From Micromonospora sp. NBC_00421 (GTDB lineage: Bacteria > Actinomycetota > Actinomycetes > Mycobacteriales > Micromonosporaceae): DNA of 64,000 nucleotides. The stretch spans positions 5,274,001 through 5,338,000 of the forward strand of contig NZ_CP107929.1 of NCBI RefSeq assembly GCF_036017915.1, read 5' to 3'. A model generated the notes under the pieces. That model was not told the origin of the DNA. It made no database searches and worked only from the letters and a program-made list of their open reading frames with translations. This document shows, in pieces, positions 6,854 to 15,163 of the stretch; position 1 is the first letter of the stretch, and each line of letters opens with the position of its first letter. The position numbers were made by a program, and so were the translations under genes.

Positions 6854-8214
6854 TCACCGCCCGCTACCTGAGCCTGGCGGTGCCGTTGCTGGCCGTGCTC
6901 GCCGCCACCCGGGTCGACCGGAGCCGCGCCGGTCGGGCGGCGGCGCTGCTTGCCTTCCTCGCCACCGGCATCGGCATCGCCGCCCTCGACGAGGTGGCCC
7001 GGCACACCGGTTGGTACACCTTCGCCCCGGTGCGGGGGAGCTACCGGTGCATGCCTGTCGACCTCTGGATCGGCTGGGCCGCGCTCTGGGGTCCGCTGCC
7101 CGTGCTGCTGCGCCGGCTGCTGCCCCTGCCGGTGGCACTGGGCCTGCTGCTCTGGGTCGACGCGGTGGCCATGCCGGCGCTGGACCCGCTGGTCGGGCTC
7201 GGCCCCAACTGGCTGCTCGGGGAGCTGGTCGGGCTGCTCGTGGTGGCCCTGCCTGCGCAACTGCTCGGCCGCTGGTGTGCCGACCGGCGGCACCTGATGG
7301 CGCGCACGCTGCTCCAGGTCGGGGTCTTCACCGCCCTGCTGCTGTGGCTCGTCCCCAGCCTGGCCTTCGAGGTAGGTGACGGCTCGTGGCGGGCGGCCAC
7401 CGGGCTGCCCCGGTCCGTCCTGCTGCTCCTCGCCCAGGTGGCGCTGGTGGTGGCCGCCCCGGCCCTCGACGCGGTCCGTGAGTTCGTCACCCGTGGTGGC
7501 GGCACGCCGTACCCCTGGGATCCGCCCGTGCGGCTGGTCACCACCGGGCCGTACGCCTATCTGGCCAACCCGATGCAGACCGGCGCCGTGGCCCTGGTGC
7601 TGCTCACCGCCGCACTCACCCGCAGCTCGGCGCTGTTCCTGGCGGCCGTGGTGGCTGTCGCCTTCAGCGTGGCGGTGGCCCGACCGCACGAGGAGCACGA
7701 CCTGGCCGGCAGGTACGGCGGGGCGTGGCGCGCGTACCGGCGGCAGGTACGGGACTGGTGGCCGCGCGGGCGGCCCTACCACGCGGGGCCGCCGGCGGTC
7801 CTCCTGCTCGACGACGCCTGCGGTCCGTGCGCGGCCACCTGGCGCTTCCTCGCCCGCCGCTGCCCGGTGGGCCTGCTGATACGGCCCGCCACCGCAGCCG
7901 GCCGGGTGCTCTGGCGGGCGGAGTACGTGGACGGCGACGGTCGACCGGAACGGGGGGTGGCCGCCGTCGCCCGCGCACTCGTGCACCTTCATCTCGGCTG
8001 GGCCGTGGTCGGCTGGACCCTGCGGCTGCCCGGGGTCATCTGGCTGGCGCAGCTGGTGACCGATGCGATGATCGCACCGCCACACCCGGCAGGCCCACGA
8101 GGAGGACGATGTCCGGCACCAAGCAACGCCTCCTGGACGGCGCCATCACCGCCATCCGTACGCACGGCATCGCCGGCGTGTCCGCCCGTACCATCGCCGC
8201 CGCCGCCGGGGTGA
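6850..8214 (+). CDS. Fusion: multi-pass isoprenylcysteine methyltransferase-like protein + DCC thiol-disulfide oxidoreductase domain
   Basis: 454 aa. Residues 1-165 carry several membrane helices; about 180-300 is a PEMT/ICMT-like methyltransferase region with TGPYAYLANPMQTG and the closing RPHEEHDLAGRYGGAWRAYRR, the phospholipid/isoprenylcysteine methylase signature. From about 315 a DCC1/DUF393 thioredoxin-like domain follows with a CGPC pair in LLLDDACGPCAATWRF. Translationally coupled to the upstream gene by ATGA. The last 35 or so residues are compositionally poor and overlap the TetR gene by 106 nt in another frame, so the true protein may be shorter in function than in length. Substrate unknown; lipid or isoprenoid methylation is an inference. 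Confidence 0.65.
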   Translation: MITARYLSLAVPLLAVLAATRVDRSRAGRAAALLAFLATGIGIAALDEVARHTGWYTFAPVRGSYRCMPVDLWIGWAALWGPLPVLLRRLLPLPVALGLLLWVDAVAMPALDPLVGLGPNWLLGELVGLLVVALPAQLLGRWCADRRHLMARTLLQVGVFTALLLWLVPSLAFEVGDGSWRAATGLPRSVLLLLAQVALVVAAPALDAVREFVTRGGGTPYPWDPPVRLVTTGPYAYLANPMQTGAVALVLLTAALTRSSALFLAAVVAVAFSVAVARPHEEHDLAGRYGGAWRAYRRQVRDWWPRGRPYHAGPPAVLLLDDACGPCAATWRFLARRCPVGLLIRPATAAGRVLWRAEYVDGDGRPERGVAAVARALVHLHLGWAVVGWTLRLPGVIWLAQLVTDAMIAPPHPAGPRGGRCPAPSNASWTAPSPPSVRTASPACPPVPSPPPPG

Positions 8215-8741
8215 ACCAGGCGCTCGTCTTCTACCACTTCGGCACGGTCGACGACCTGCTCACCGCGGCCTGCCAGGCCAGCACGGCCGACCGGCTCGGG
8301 CACTGGTCGACCCGGCTGGCCGAGGTGGGCTCACTGCGGGAACTGCTCGCCGTCGGGCAGGAGCTGCACGAACAGGAACGCGAACTGGGTAACGTCTCCT
8401 TCCTGGCCCAGCTGCTGGCCGGAGCGCAGACCGAGGAGCGGCTCGCCGCGCCCACCGCCGCCGCGCTCCAGCTCTGGGTGGACGAGATCGAGTCGGTCCT
8501 GCGCCGGCTGCTCGCCGGTTCGCCGTTCGCCGAGATCGCCGACGTGCCCGGTCTGGCCCGAGCCGTCTGCGCCGCGTTCGTCGGGTTGGAGCTCTACGAC
8601 GGGGTGGACCGGCCGGCCGCACAGCAGGCGATGTCGGCGCTCGACCAGCTCGCCGTGCTGATCGAGATCATCGACGACCTCGGACCGATCGCCCGCCGGG
8701 CGGTCCGGGCCCGGGTGAACCGGGCCACCCGCCGGGCCTGA
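8109..8741 (+). CDS. TetR-family transcriptional repressor of its own operon
   Basis: 210 aa, start chosen at the ATG after GGAGGACG. The N-terminal HTH spans about 8-52 (ARTIAAAAGVNQALVFYHFGTVDDLL, split by the recognition helix), followed by a helical ligand domain. It is the third gene downstream of a promoter with two palindromic operators (5896-5949), so it most likely represses the operon until a ligand, perhaps lipophilic given the SRPBCC neighbour, releases it. The start lies inside the upstream coding region. Confidence 0.85.
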   Translation: MSGTKQRLLDGAITAIRTHGIAGVSARTIAAAAGVNQALVFYHFGTVDDLLTAACQASTADRLGHWSTRLAEVGSLRELLAVGQELHEQERELGNVSFLAQLLAGAQTEERLAAPTAAALQLWVDEIESVLRRLLAGSPFAEIADVPGLARAVCAAFVGLELYDGVDRPAAQQAMSALDQLAVLIEIIDDLGPIARRAVRARVNRATRRA

Positions 8742-8759
8742 CCGCGCGGACGGCACCGG

Positions 8760-9506
8760 TCAGGCGGTGGCGATGATCTCGTCGCCGACGGCGGTGAGCT
8801 GGTCCGCGCCGACCTCGACGGCGCTCAGGTAGTGCCGCAGCCAGGAGCGCAGGCCGTCCGGGGTACCGGTGGCGAAGGCCCCGGCCGCCCCGACGTACTC
8901 CGGCTCCCGCTCCCGGTGGCCGACGTCGACCGCGACCAGGCCACGCGGGTCGAACCCGCGGGACATCAGCACCAGCCGGGCGGCGGCGCGGGCCACCAGC
9001 CCGGACGGGCCGGCGAAGGGCCGCAGGTTGAGCAGTTCGCCGTGCACCACGGCGGCCAGGATCAACGGGGAGACCTTCGTACCACCGGCGACCAGCCCGG
9101 CCAACCCGTCGAGCCGGGCGGCCACCACCGGGTCGGCGACCGGACGCCCCAGCTCGGCCTCGGCCACCACGTCCCGGGCGGCGAGCACGTGCAGCCGGGC
9201 CAGCGCCTGCCGGGGTGCCGTCGACCACCGCTCGGTCAACCCGGGCAGCGCCCCGGCCACCCGCAGCGCCCCCTGGAGCACCGGTTCGGTGACGGTGCCG
9301 GCCCGGACCGCCTCGCGCTCGTGGTCGTACCCCTCCAGGGCGGCGCTGGCCACCGCGCAGCGCAGACCGACCTCGGCCGCGACCTGGCCACCCTGGCGGC
9401 GCAGCGCGCGGTGCCGCATCGCCTGGTCGACCCGCTCGCGGGCCCGCTCGACGGCAGGGGCGATGTCGGCGAGCGCGAGCAGCGGAGCGAGCGGGTCGGT
9501 GGTCAC
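8760..9506 (-). CDS. Fic/Doc-fold protein with degenerate catalytic motif
   Basis: 248 aa from a GTG, convergent with the TetR gene 18 nt away. An all-helical protein; residues 162-173 (RPFAGPSGLVAR) align with the Fic motif HPFx(D/E)GNGRxxR, but the catalytic His, the acidic residue, the Asn and the first Arg are all changed. Helices around it (VVHGELLNL before, ARLVLMSRG after) keep the Fic layout. AMPylation is therefore unlikely; a structural or regulatory role is possible. Related proteins are often labelled oxidoreductase without evidence. Confidence 0.55.
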   Translation of the reverse strand: MTTDPLAPLLALADIAPAVERARERVDQAMRHRALRRQGGQVAAEVGLRCAVASAALEGYDHEREAVRAGTVTEPVLQGALRVAGALPGLTERWSTAPRQALARLHVLAARDVVAEAELGRPVADPVVAARLDGLAGLVAGGTKVSPLILAAVVHGELLNLRPFAGPSGLVARAAARLVLMSRGFDPRGLVAVDVGHREREPEYVGAAGAFATGTPDGLRSWLRHYLSAVEVGADQLTAVGDEIIATA

Positions 9507-9822
9507 CTCGCCACGCTAGCGACCCGGCGGCCCGCACCGGACGGCACCCGCCGGGAGGGCGACCCGGGCCACCGGGGCTACCGCCTGCCCGGCGGACGGG
9601 TCGGTGCGCAGGGACCGACCGGCGGCCGACAGGATCAGCACGTCGGGCCGTCGAGTCCGATCCTGATCAGGTCCGGGCAGGTCGGGGTGGGCGGGGCCGT
9701 CGGGCGCGTCGGGACGGCCGCTGAGCGCGCCGGCCGGCACCTGGGGTGTCGCGGTCCCCAGCGGCCCGGACTAACCTCGGCCGGGTAGGAGACGCAGGTC
9801 ACCCCGACGAAGGAGTCACCGC
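9507..9822 (+). other. Intergenic region with acs promoter elements
   Basis: 316 bp with no credible gene. A TAACCT -10-like box at 9772-9777 and the Shine-Dalgarno AGGAG at 9811-9815 serve acs. I see no clear -35 box or operator. Confidence 0.5.
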
Positions 9823-11787
9823 ATGAGCGAGGCCTTGGCCAACCTGCTGAACGAGACGCGCCAGTTCCCGCCGCCGGCCGCACTCGCCGCGGAGGCCAAC
9901 GTCACCGCCGGCGCGTACGACGAGGCCGGCGCGGACCGGCTCGCCTTCTGGGAGCGGCAGGCCGGCCGGTTGGCCTGGGCCAAGCCGTGGGACGAGGTGC
10001 TCGACTGGTCGAACCCGCCGTTCGCGAAGTGGTTCGTCGGTGGCCAGCTCAACGTGGCGTACAACTGCCTGGACCGGCACGTGGCGGCTGGCCGGGGCGA
10101 CCGGGTGGCGATCCACTGGGAGGGCGAGCCGGGCGACACCCGCACCCTCACCTACGCCGACCTGCACCGGCTGACCTGCCAGGCGGCGAACGCGCTCACC
10201 GACCTGGGGGTGGTCGCCGGTGACCGGGTGGCGATCTACCTGCCGATGATCCCCGAGGCGGCGGTGGCGATGCTGGCCTGCGCCCGGATCGGCGCGACCC
10301 ACAGCGTGGTCTTCGGCGGCTTCTCCGCCGACGCGCTGAGCAACCGGATCCAGGATGCCAGCGCCAAGGTGGTGATCACCGCCGACGGCGGCTACCGCCG
10401 GGGCAAGCCGTCGGCGCTGAAGCCGACGGTGGACGAGGCGGTGGCGAACTGCCCGTCGATCGAGCACGTGCTGGTGGTCAGGCGCACCGGCGAGGAGGTC
10501 GCCTGGTCGGCGAAGGACCACTGGTGGCACGAGACGGTCGAGACGGCCCCGGCGGAGCACACCGCCCAGCCGTTCGACGCCGAGCACCCGCTGTTCATCC
10601 TCTACACCAGCGGCACCACCGCCCGGCCGAAGGGCATCCTGCACACCACGGGCGGTTACCTGACCCAGGCCGCCTGGACGGCGCACGCGGTGTTCGACCT
10701 GAAGCCGGAGACCGACGTCTACTGGTGCACCGCCGACATCGGCTGGGTCACCGGGCACTCCTACATCGTGTACGGGCCGCTGGCCAACGGCGCGACCCAG
10801 GTGATGTACGAGGGCACCCCGGACACCCCGCACAAGGGCCGGTTCTGGGAGATCGTCGACAAATACAAGGTCAGCATCCTCTACACCGCGCCGACGCTGA
10901 TCCGCACCATGATGAAGTGGGGCGAGGACATCCCGGCGGGCTTCGACCTGTCGTCGCTGCGCCTGTTGGGCAGCGTCGGTGAGCCGATCAACCCGGAGGC
11001 GTGGATGTGGTACCGCCAGCACGTCGGCCGGGGCGAGCTGCCGATCGTGGACACCTGGTGGCAGACCGAGACCGGCGCGATCATGATCTCCCCGCTGCCC
11101 GGGGTCACCGCGACCAAGCCGGGTTCGGCGATGACGCCGCTGCCCGGCATCGTCGCCGACGTGGTGGACGACCAGGGCCGGTCGGTGCCGAACGGCGGGG
11201 GCGGCTACCTGGTGCTGCGCGAGCCGTGGCCGTCGATGCTGCGCACCATCTGGGGCGACGACAACCGGTTCATCGAGACGTACTGGTCCCGGTTCGAGGG
11301 GATGTACTTCGCCGGTGACGGGGCCAAGAAGGACGACGACGGGCACATCTGGCTGCTCGGCCGGGTCGACGACGTGATGCTGGTGTCCGGGCACAACATC
11401 TCCACCACCGAGGTCGAGTCGGCGCTGGTGTCCCACCCGGCGGTGGCCGAGGCGGCGGTGGTCGGTGCGACCGACCCGACGACCGGGCAGGCGATCGTGG
11501 CGTTCGCCATCCCGCGCGGCACCGCCGACATCTCGGGCGAGGCGGGCGAGCAGCTCATCACCGAGCTGCGCAACCACGTGGCCAAGACGCTCGGCCCGAT
11601 CGCCAAGCCCCGGCAGATCATGCTGGTGCCGGAGCTGCCGAAGACCCGTTCCGGCAAGATCATGCGCCGGCTGCTGCGGGACGTGGCGGAGAACCGGTCG
11701 CTCGGCGACGTGACCACGCTCCAGGACTCCTCGGTGATGGAGCTGATCTCCTCCGGACTCGGCGGCGGGAAGTCCGACGAGGACTGA
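9823..11787 (+). CDS. acs: Acetyl-CoA synthetase (AMP-forming)
   Basis: 654 aa, normal family length, ATG 7 nt after AGGAG. Converts acetate, ATP and CoA to acetyl-CoA via acetyl-AMP. Adenylation motifs are present: [11 protein letters not shown] (Y261 onward), the YxxGE-type region [19 protein letters not shown] (acetyl pocket Trp), and the C-terminal RSGKIMRR with catalytic K612, the lysine silenced by reversible acetylation in Acs of other bacteria. Stand-alone transcription unit with its own terminator. Confidence 0.96.
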   Translation: MSEALANLLNETRQFPPPAALAAEANVTAGAYDEAGADRLAFWERQAGRLAWAKPWDEVLDWSNPPFAKWFVGGQLNVAYNCLDRHVAAGRGDRVAIHWEGEPGDTRTLTYADLHRLTCQAANALTDLGVVAGDRVAIYLPMIPEAAVAMLACARIGATHSVVFGGFSADALSNRIQDASAKVVITADGGYRRGKPSALKPTVDEAVANCPSIEHVLVVRRTGEEVAWSAKDHWWHETVETAPAEHTAQPFDAEHPLFILYTSGTTARPKGILHTTGGYLTQAAWTAHAVFDLKPETDVYWCTADIGWVTGHSYIVYGPLANGATQVMYEGTPDTPHKGRFWEIVDKYKVSILYTAPTLIRTMMKWGEDIPAGFDLSSLRLLGSVGEPINPEAWMWYRQHVGRGELPIVDTWWQTETGAIMISPLPGVTATKPGSAMTPLPGIVADVVDDQGRSVPNGGGGYLVLREPWPSMLRTIWGDDNRFIETYWSRFEGMYFAGDGAKKDDDGHIWLLGRVDDVMLVSGHNISTTEVESALVSHPAVAEAAVVGATDPTTGQAIVAFAIPRGTADISGEAGEQLITELRNHVAKTLGPIAKPRQIMLVPELPKTRSGKIMRRLLRDVAENRSLGDVTTLQDSSVMELISSGLGGGKSDED

Positions 11788-11804
11788 CGACGCGCAAACC
11801 CCGT

Positions 11805-11847
11805 CGGTGGGTGCCGGTCCGTGCGGACCGGCACCCACCGGTCTTTT
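11805..11847 (+). terminator. Intrinsic terminator of acs
   Basis: 16-bp perfect stem 11805-11820/11825-11840 with a GTGC loop, then a T-rich run (TCTTTTT). One of the two clearest Rho-independent terminators in the window. Confidence 0.92.
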
Positions 11848-12014
11848 TCCGGGGTACGAATGGGTCGGTAGGCGGAGCCGGGTCGGGCTGAACGGGCAGA
11901 GGCGTCGGTGCCCCCTTCCGGTGGCGAACCTCCCTCATCTAGGTTCAGCAATATCGACTGGATTCGACGTAGGTCACCGGCGATTCCTCTCCCATGCCCG
12001 AGAAACGGAGTGGC

Positions 12015-14810
12015 ATGAACATCTTCCCGCCCACTGGGTCACGCCGACGCCTACTCGTCGCGTTGCCCACCCTCGCCCTCGTCGCCACGTCGCTGACCGT
12101 GACCGGCAGCGCGGCGGCCCAGCCCGCCGGGCCGGCCACACCGACCCGGATCGGGGCCGACGAGCACTACCTCAACTACGCCGAGCCGGAGGTGCAGCCG
12201 GACACCGCCGGTAAGGAGGTGCGCGGCGTCGACGGGATCCGCACCCCGCCGGCGGACGAGGCCCGCGCGTACGACCGCAAGTTCGCCGGCGGCAACCCGC
12301 TGGCCGCCCGGGAACTGGCCCGCAACGAGGCGCGGGCGATCCGCACCGGGCAGAGCCCGCGCACGTTCAAGAAGGCCAAGAGCACCCAGACGGCCAAGCT
12401 GCTCACCCTGCTCGTCGAGTTCAACGAGCAGGCCAACGACGACTTCACCGGGGTGATGGTCCCCAAGACGGTCTTCGAGGACCGCACCTGCGTGCCCGGC
12501 ACCGTCCAGAACGGACCTAAGCACAACAACATCCCGAACCCGGCGACCCTGCCGCACGAGGACAACAACTCGATGTGGGTGCCGGACTTCTCGCCCACCC
12601 ACTTCGACAAGATGCTCTACACCAAGAAGGGCATCACCGAGCGGGTCCGCAAGGACCTCAAGGGACCGGACGGCAGGAAGGGCATCGACCTGTCCGGCCG
12701 CACCATGCACAACATGTACCTGGAGATGTCCAAGGGCGCGTACACGGTGGACGGGCAGGCCAGCCCGTGGATCACCGTACCGCACTCGGAGGGCTGGTAC
12801 GCGGCCTCGCGCTGCTTCCAGGACGAGACCGGCGCCTGGGTCGCCGGCCGGGAGCAGGCGATGAACGGCCACCCGGACAACCCGCAGGGCGCGGGGCGGC
12901 TCGCCACCGACGCGATCGACGCGCTGGCCGCGGCCGACCCGAACTTCCCGTGGGCCGACTACGACATCGAGGACCAGGGCGACCGGGACGGCGACGGCAA
13001 CGTCAACGAGCCGGACGGGGTGATCGACCACCTGGTGCTGGTGCACGCCGGTCAGGGCAAGTCCCGGGGCGGCGGCGACCAGGGCGTGTACGCGGTCTGG
13101 GCGCACTCCTCCACGGTCGCCGGCGGCTACGCCATCCCCGGCACCACCCTGAAGGTGTCCAACTACATCGTCCAGCCGGAGGACGCCGGGGTCGGGGTCT
13201 TCGCCCACGAGTTCGGGCACGACCTGGGCCTGCCGGACCTCTACGACACCTCCGGCAACGCCGACTCGGACGTCGACTTCTGGGACCTGATGGCGTCCGG
13301 CTCGCACAACGGCGAGATCTTCCAGGCGCTGCCGACGCACATGGGCATCTGGGACAAGTGGGTGCTCGGCTGGGCCGACCCGCTGACCCTCGCCCCCGGC
13401 TCCCGGACCCGGACGGCACCCCTCGGGCAGACCTCGCGTACCCCGGTGGGCACCCAGGACGGCATCAAGATCGACCTGCCGGACAAGGTGGTCACCCTCG
13501 CCCAGCCGCACAGCGGCACCGGGATGTGGTACAGCGGCTCCGACCAGGCCTGGGCGGACGTCAAGCTCGGTCGGCAGATCGCCGTCCCGGCCGCCGCCGA
13601 CGCGAAGTTCTGGATGTGGAACAACTACGTCATCGAGGAGGACTGGGACTACGGCTTCGTCGAGGTCTCCACCGACGGCGGCGCCACCTGGGCCGAGCAG
13701 AAGGTCTACGACGCGGCCGGCGCGCTGGTCTCCACGAACGACGGTTACGCCGACCCGAACGGCCGCATGGTCGACTTCGGCAACAAGAAGTACGGCCTGA
13801 CCGGCAGCACCGCCGGTTGGCGGCACGACTGGATCGACCTGTCGGCGTACGCCGGGACGACCGTGCAGGTGCGGCTGCGGTACGCCACCGACGAGGCGTT
13901 CCAGGAGCGCGGCTGGTTCGCCGACGACCTCTCGGTCACCGGCGGCGGGGCCACCACCTTCAGCGACGACGTGGAGAACGGCACGAACGGCTGGACGCTG
14001 ACCGGCGGCACGTTCACCGACACCACCGGCGCGGGTTGGCACATCGACCCGGGCACCCAGGTCAAGTCGCAGTACTACCTGGCCGAGTGGCGTAACTTCG
14101 ACGGCTTCGACATGGGTCTGAAGTACGCCTACGACACGATCTACTCGCACGAGGCGTGGAAGGTCGACCGGATCTCGTACAACGCGCCGGGGATGCTGGT
14201 GTGGTACCGGGACACGATGCTGGGCGACGTCAACCACGTCACCGGGCAGATGACCGCGCTGCCCAGCTACGGGGCCAAGGGCGGGTTGCTCATCGTGGAC
14301 TCGCACTACGACCCGCTCCGTCGTACCGGTGAGGCGGCGACCAAGGATCCGTCGGTGCTCGACAATCTGCCGAGCCGGCCGCAGTCGGCCAACGCGGCGT
14401 TCTCGCTGACCAGGACGTACCCGTTCACCGAGTGCCTGGAAGCGGCGGACGAGCCGTACAGCGCGTACTGCACCAAGTTCGGTCGGCAGGCCCCGGTGTC
14501 CACGTTCACGGACGCCAAGGGCTGGTACCCGGGCATCGAGATGCGCGACGGCGCGGCGTACGCCCGGGACAACGACGCATCGGTGGTCGTCCCGTCGCGG
14601 GGCAACAAGCCCTACACGACCCGGGTGGTGAACCCGGACGGCACGCCGGCCACCGAGTTCTACGGTGTGACGCTGGGCGGTGGGGCGATCGTGCTCGGCA
14701 CGGGCAACCCCTCCGACGCCAAGGTCCGGCACGGCGTCTCGATCAAGATCCTGTCGGCCGCGCCGGACAACTCGTACGCGGTCGTCCAGATCACCCCGGC
14801 GAAGAACTGA
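12015..14810 (+). CDS. Secreted M6-family metalloprotease (immune inhibitor A type), copy 1
   Basis: 931 aa from the ATG giving MNIFPPTGSRRR, 4 nt after GGAG; an ATG 7 codons upstream is possible. Signal peptide about 1-38 (RRLLVALPTLALVATSLTVT, cleavage near SAAA-QP). Zinc site HEFGHDLGLPDLYD with ligands H398 and H402 and catalytic E399. A DRDGDGNVNEPDG string before it looks like a calcium loop. After the protease domain come beta-rich MAM/jelly-roll-like segments (YGFVEVSTDGGATW, DDLSVTGGG). Zinc-dependent exoprotease; pro-region 39-115 probably removed on activation. The next gene is a paralogue. Confidence 0.9.
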   Translation: MNIFPPTGSRRRLLVALPTLALVATSLTVTGSAAAQPAGPATPTRIGADEHYLNYAEPEVQPDTAGKEVRGVDGIRTPPADEARAYDRKFAGGNPLAARELARNEARAIRTGQSPRTFKKAKSTQTAKLLTLLVEFNEQANDDFTGVMVPKTVFEDRTCVPGTVQNGPKHNNIPNPATLPHEDNNSMWVPDFSPTHFDKMLYTKKGITERVRKDLKGPDGRKGIDLSGRTMHNMYLEMSKGAYTVDGQASPWITVPHSEGWYAASRCFQDETGAWVAGREQAMNGHPDNPQGAGRLATDAIDALAAADPNFPWADYDIEDQGDRDGDGNVNEPDGVIDHLVLVHAGQGKSRGGGDQGVYAVWAHSSTVAGGYAIPGTTLKVSNYIVQPEDAGVGVFAHEFGHDLGLPDLYDTSGNADSDVDFWDLMASGSHNGEIFQALPTHMGIWDKWVLGWADPLTLAPGSRTRTAPLGQTSRTPVGTQDGIKIDLPDKVVTLAQPHSGTGMWYSGSDQAWADVKLGRQIAVPAAADAKFWMWNNYVIEEDWDYGFVEVSTDGGATWAEQKVYDAAGALVSTNDGYADPNGRMVDFGNKKYGLTGSTAGWRHDWIDLSAYAGTTVQVRLRYATDEAFQERGWFADDLSVTGGGATTFSDDVENGTNGWTLTGGTFTDTTGAGWHIDPGTQVKSQYYLAEWRNFDGFDMGLKYAYDTIYSHEAWKVDRISYNAPGMLVWYRDTMLGDVNHVTGQMTALPSYGAKGGLLIVDSHYDPLRRTGEAATKDPSVLDNLPSRPQSANAAFSLTRTYPFTECLEAADEPYSAYCTKFGRQAPVSTFTDAKGWYPGIEMRDGAAYARDNDASVVVPSRGNKPYTTRVVNPDGTPATEFYGVTLGGGAIVLGTGNPSDAKVRHGVSIKILSAAPDNSYAVVQITPAKN

Positions 14811-14870
14811 GCCCCGCGCCGGGCCCTCCGGCAATGCGGTGGTAAAGGTCAGTAACTGACCGATTGGTGG

Positions 14871-14908
14871 ACAGTGGGCCGGTGGCGGAGAAGCCACCGG
14901 CCCACTGT
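14871..14908 (+). terminator. Hairpin terminator after the first M6 protease
   Basis: 16-bp perfect stem 14871-14886/14893-14908 with loop GGAGAA, followed by only a short T run (TTTC). It separates the two protease genes into different transcription units. Confidence 0.8.
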
Positions 14909-14944
14909 TTCACGCATCGCGGCAATCCAATCGAAATACATCAC

Positions 14945-15107
14945 TATAATTCCGGCCGGGGCGTCCGCACTGCTCATGACCGTTGGTGAACACCCGGTGT
15001 GTGACGGTGAAAAGCGTTCCCATCAAAATCTTGCAACAAATCGACGCGGACATCTTCCCACCCGTCCCAGCAGTGTCTATGTTCACCATGGGTCCCACTA
15101 GTGGGAC
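14945..15107 (+). promoter_or_regulatory. Promoter region of the second M6 protease with a 16-bp palindrome
   Basis: An AT-richer gap (14811-15163) holds a TATAAT at 14945-14950, a small inverted repeat ACACCCGGTGT at 14990-15000, a TATGTT -10-like box at 15078-15083 and the perfect palindrome GTCCCACTAGTGGGAC at 15092-15107. The palindrome lies just after the likely transcription start, a repressor position. Which -10 is used cannot be decided here. Confidence 0.45.
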
Positions 15108-15163
15108 GTCTCACGCCGGCCCGTACCCCCGTTGGGCCGGTTCCCTCACACCGGAGGTACCAC

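Noticed and set aside
9799..11838. Long minus-strand frame opposite acs
   Set aside because: Acs motifs on the plus strand are complete; the antisense product is His/Arg/Gly low-complexity.
12051..14897. A 948-codon open frame on the minus strand opposite the first M6 protease
   Set aside because: High GC keeps the antisense frame open. Its Val/Arg/Gly-rich product has no domain, and the plus-strand frame has signal peptide, zinc motif and ribosome site.
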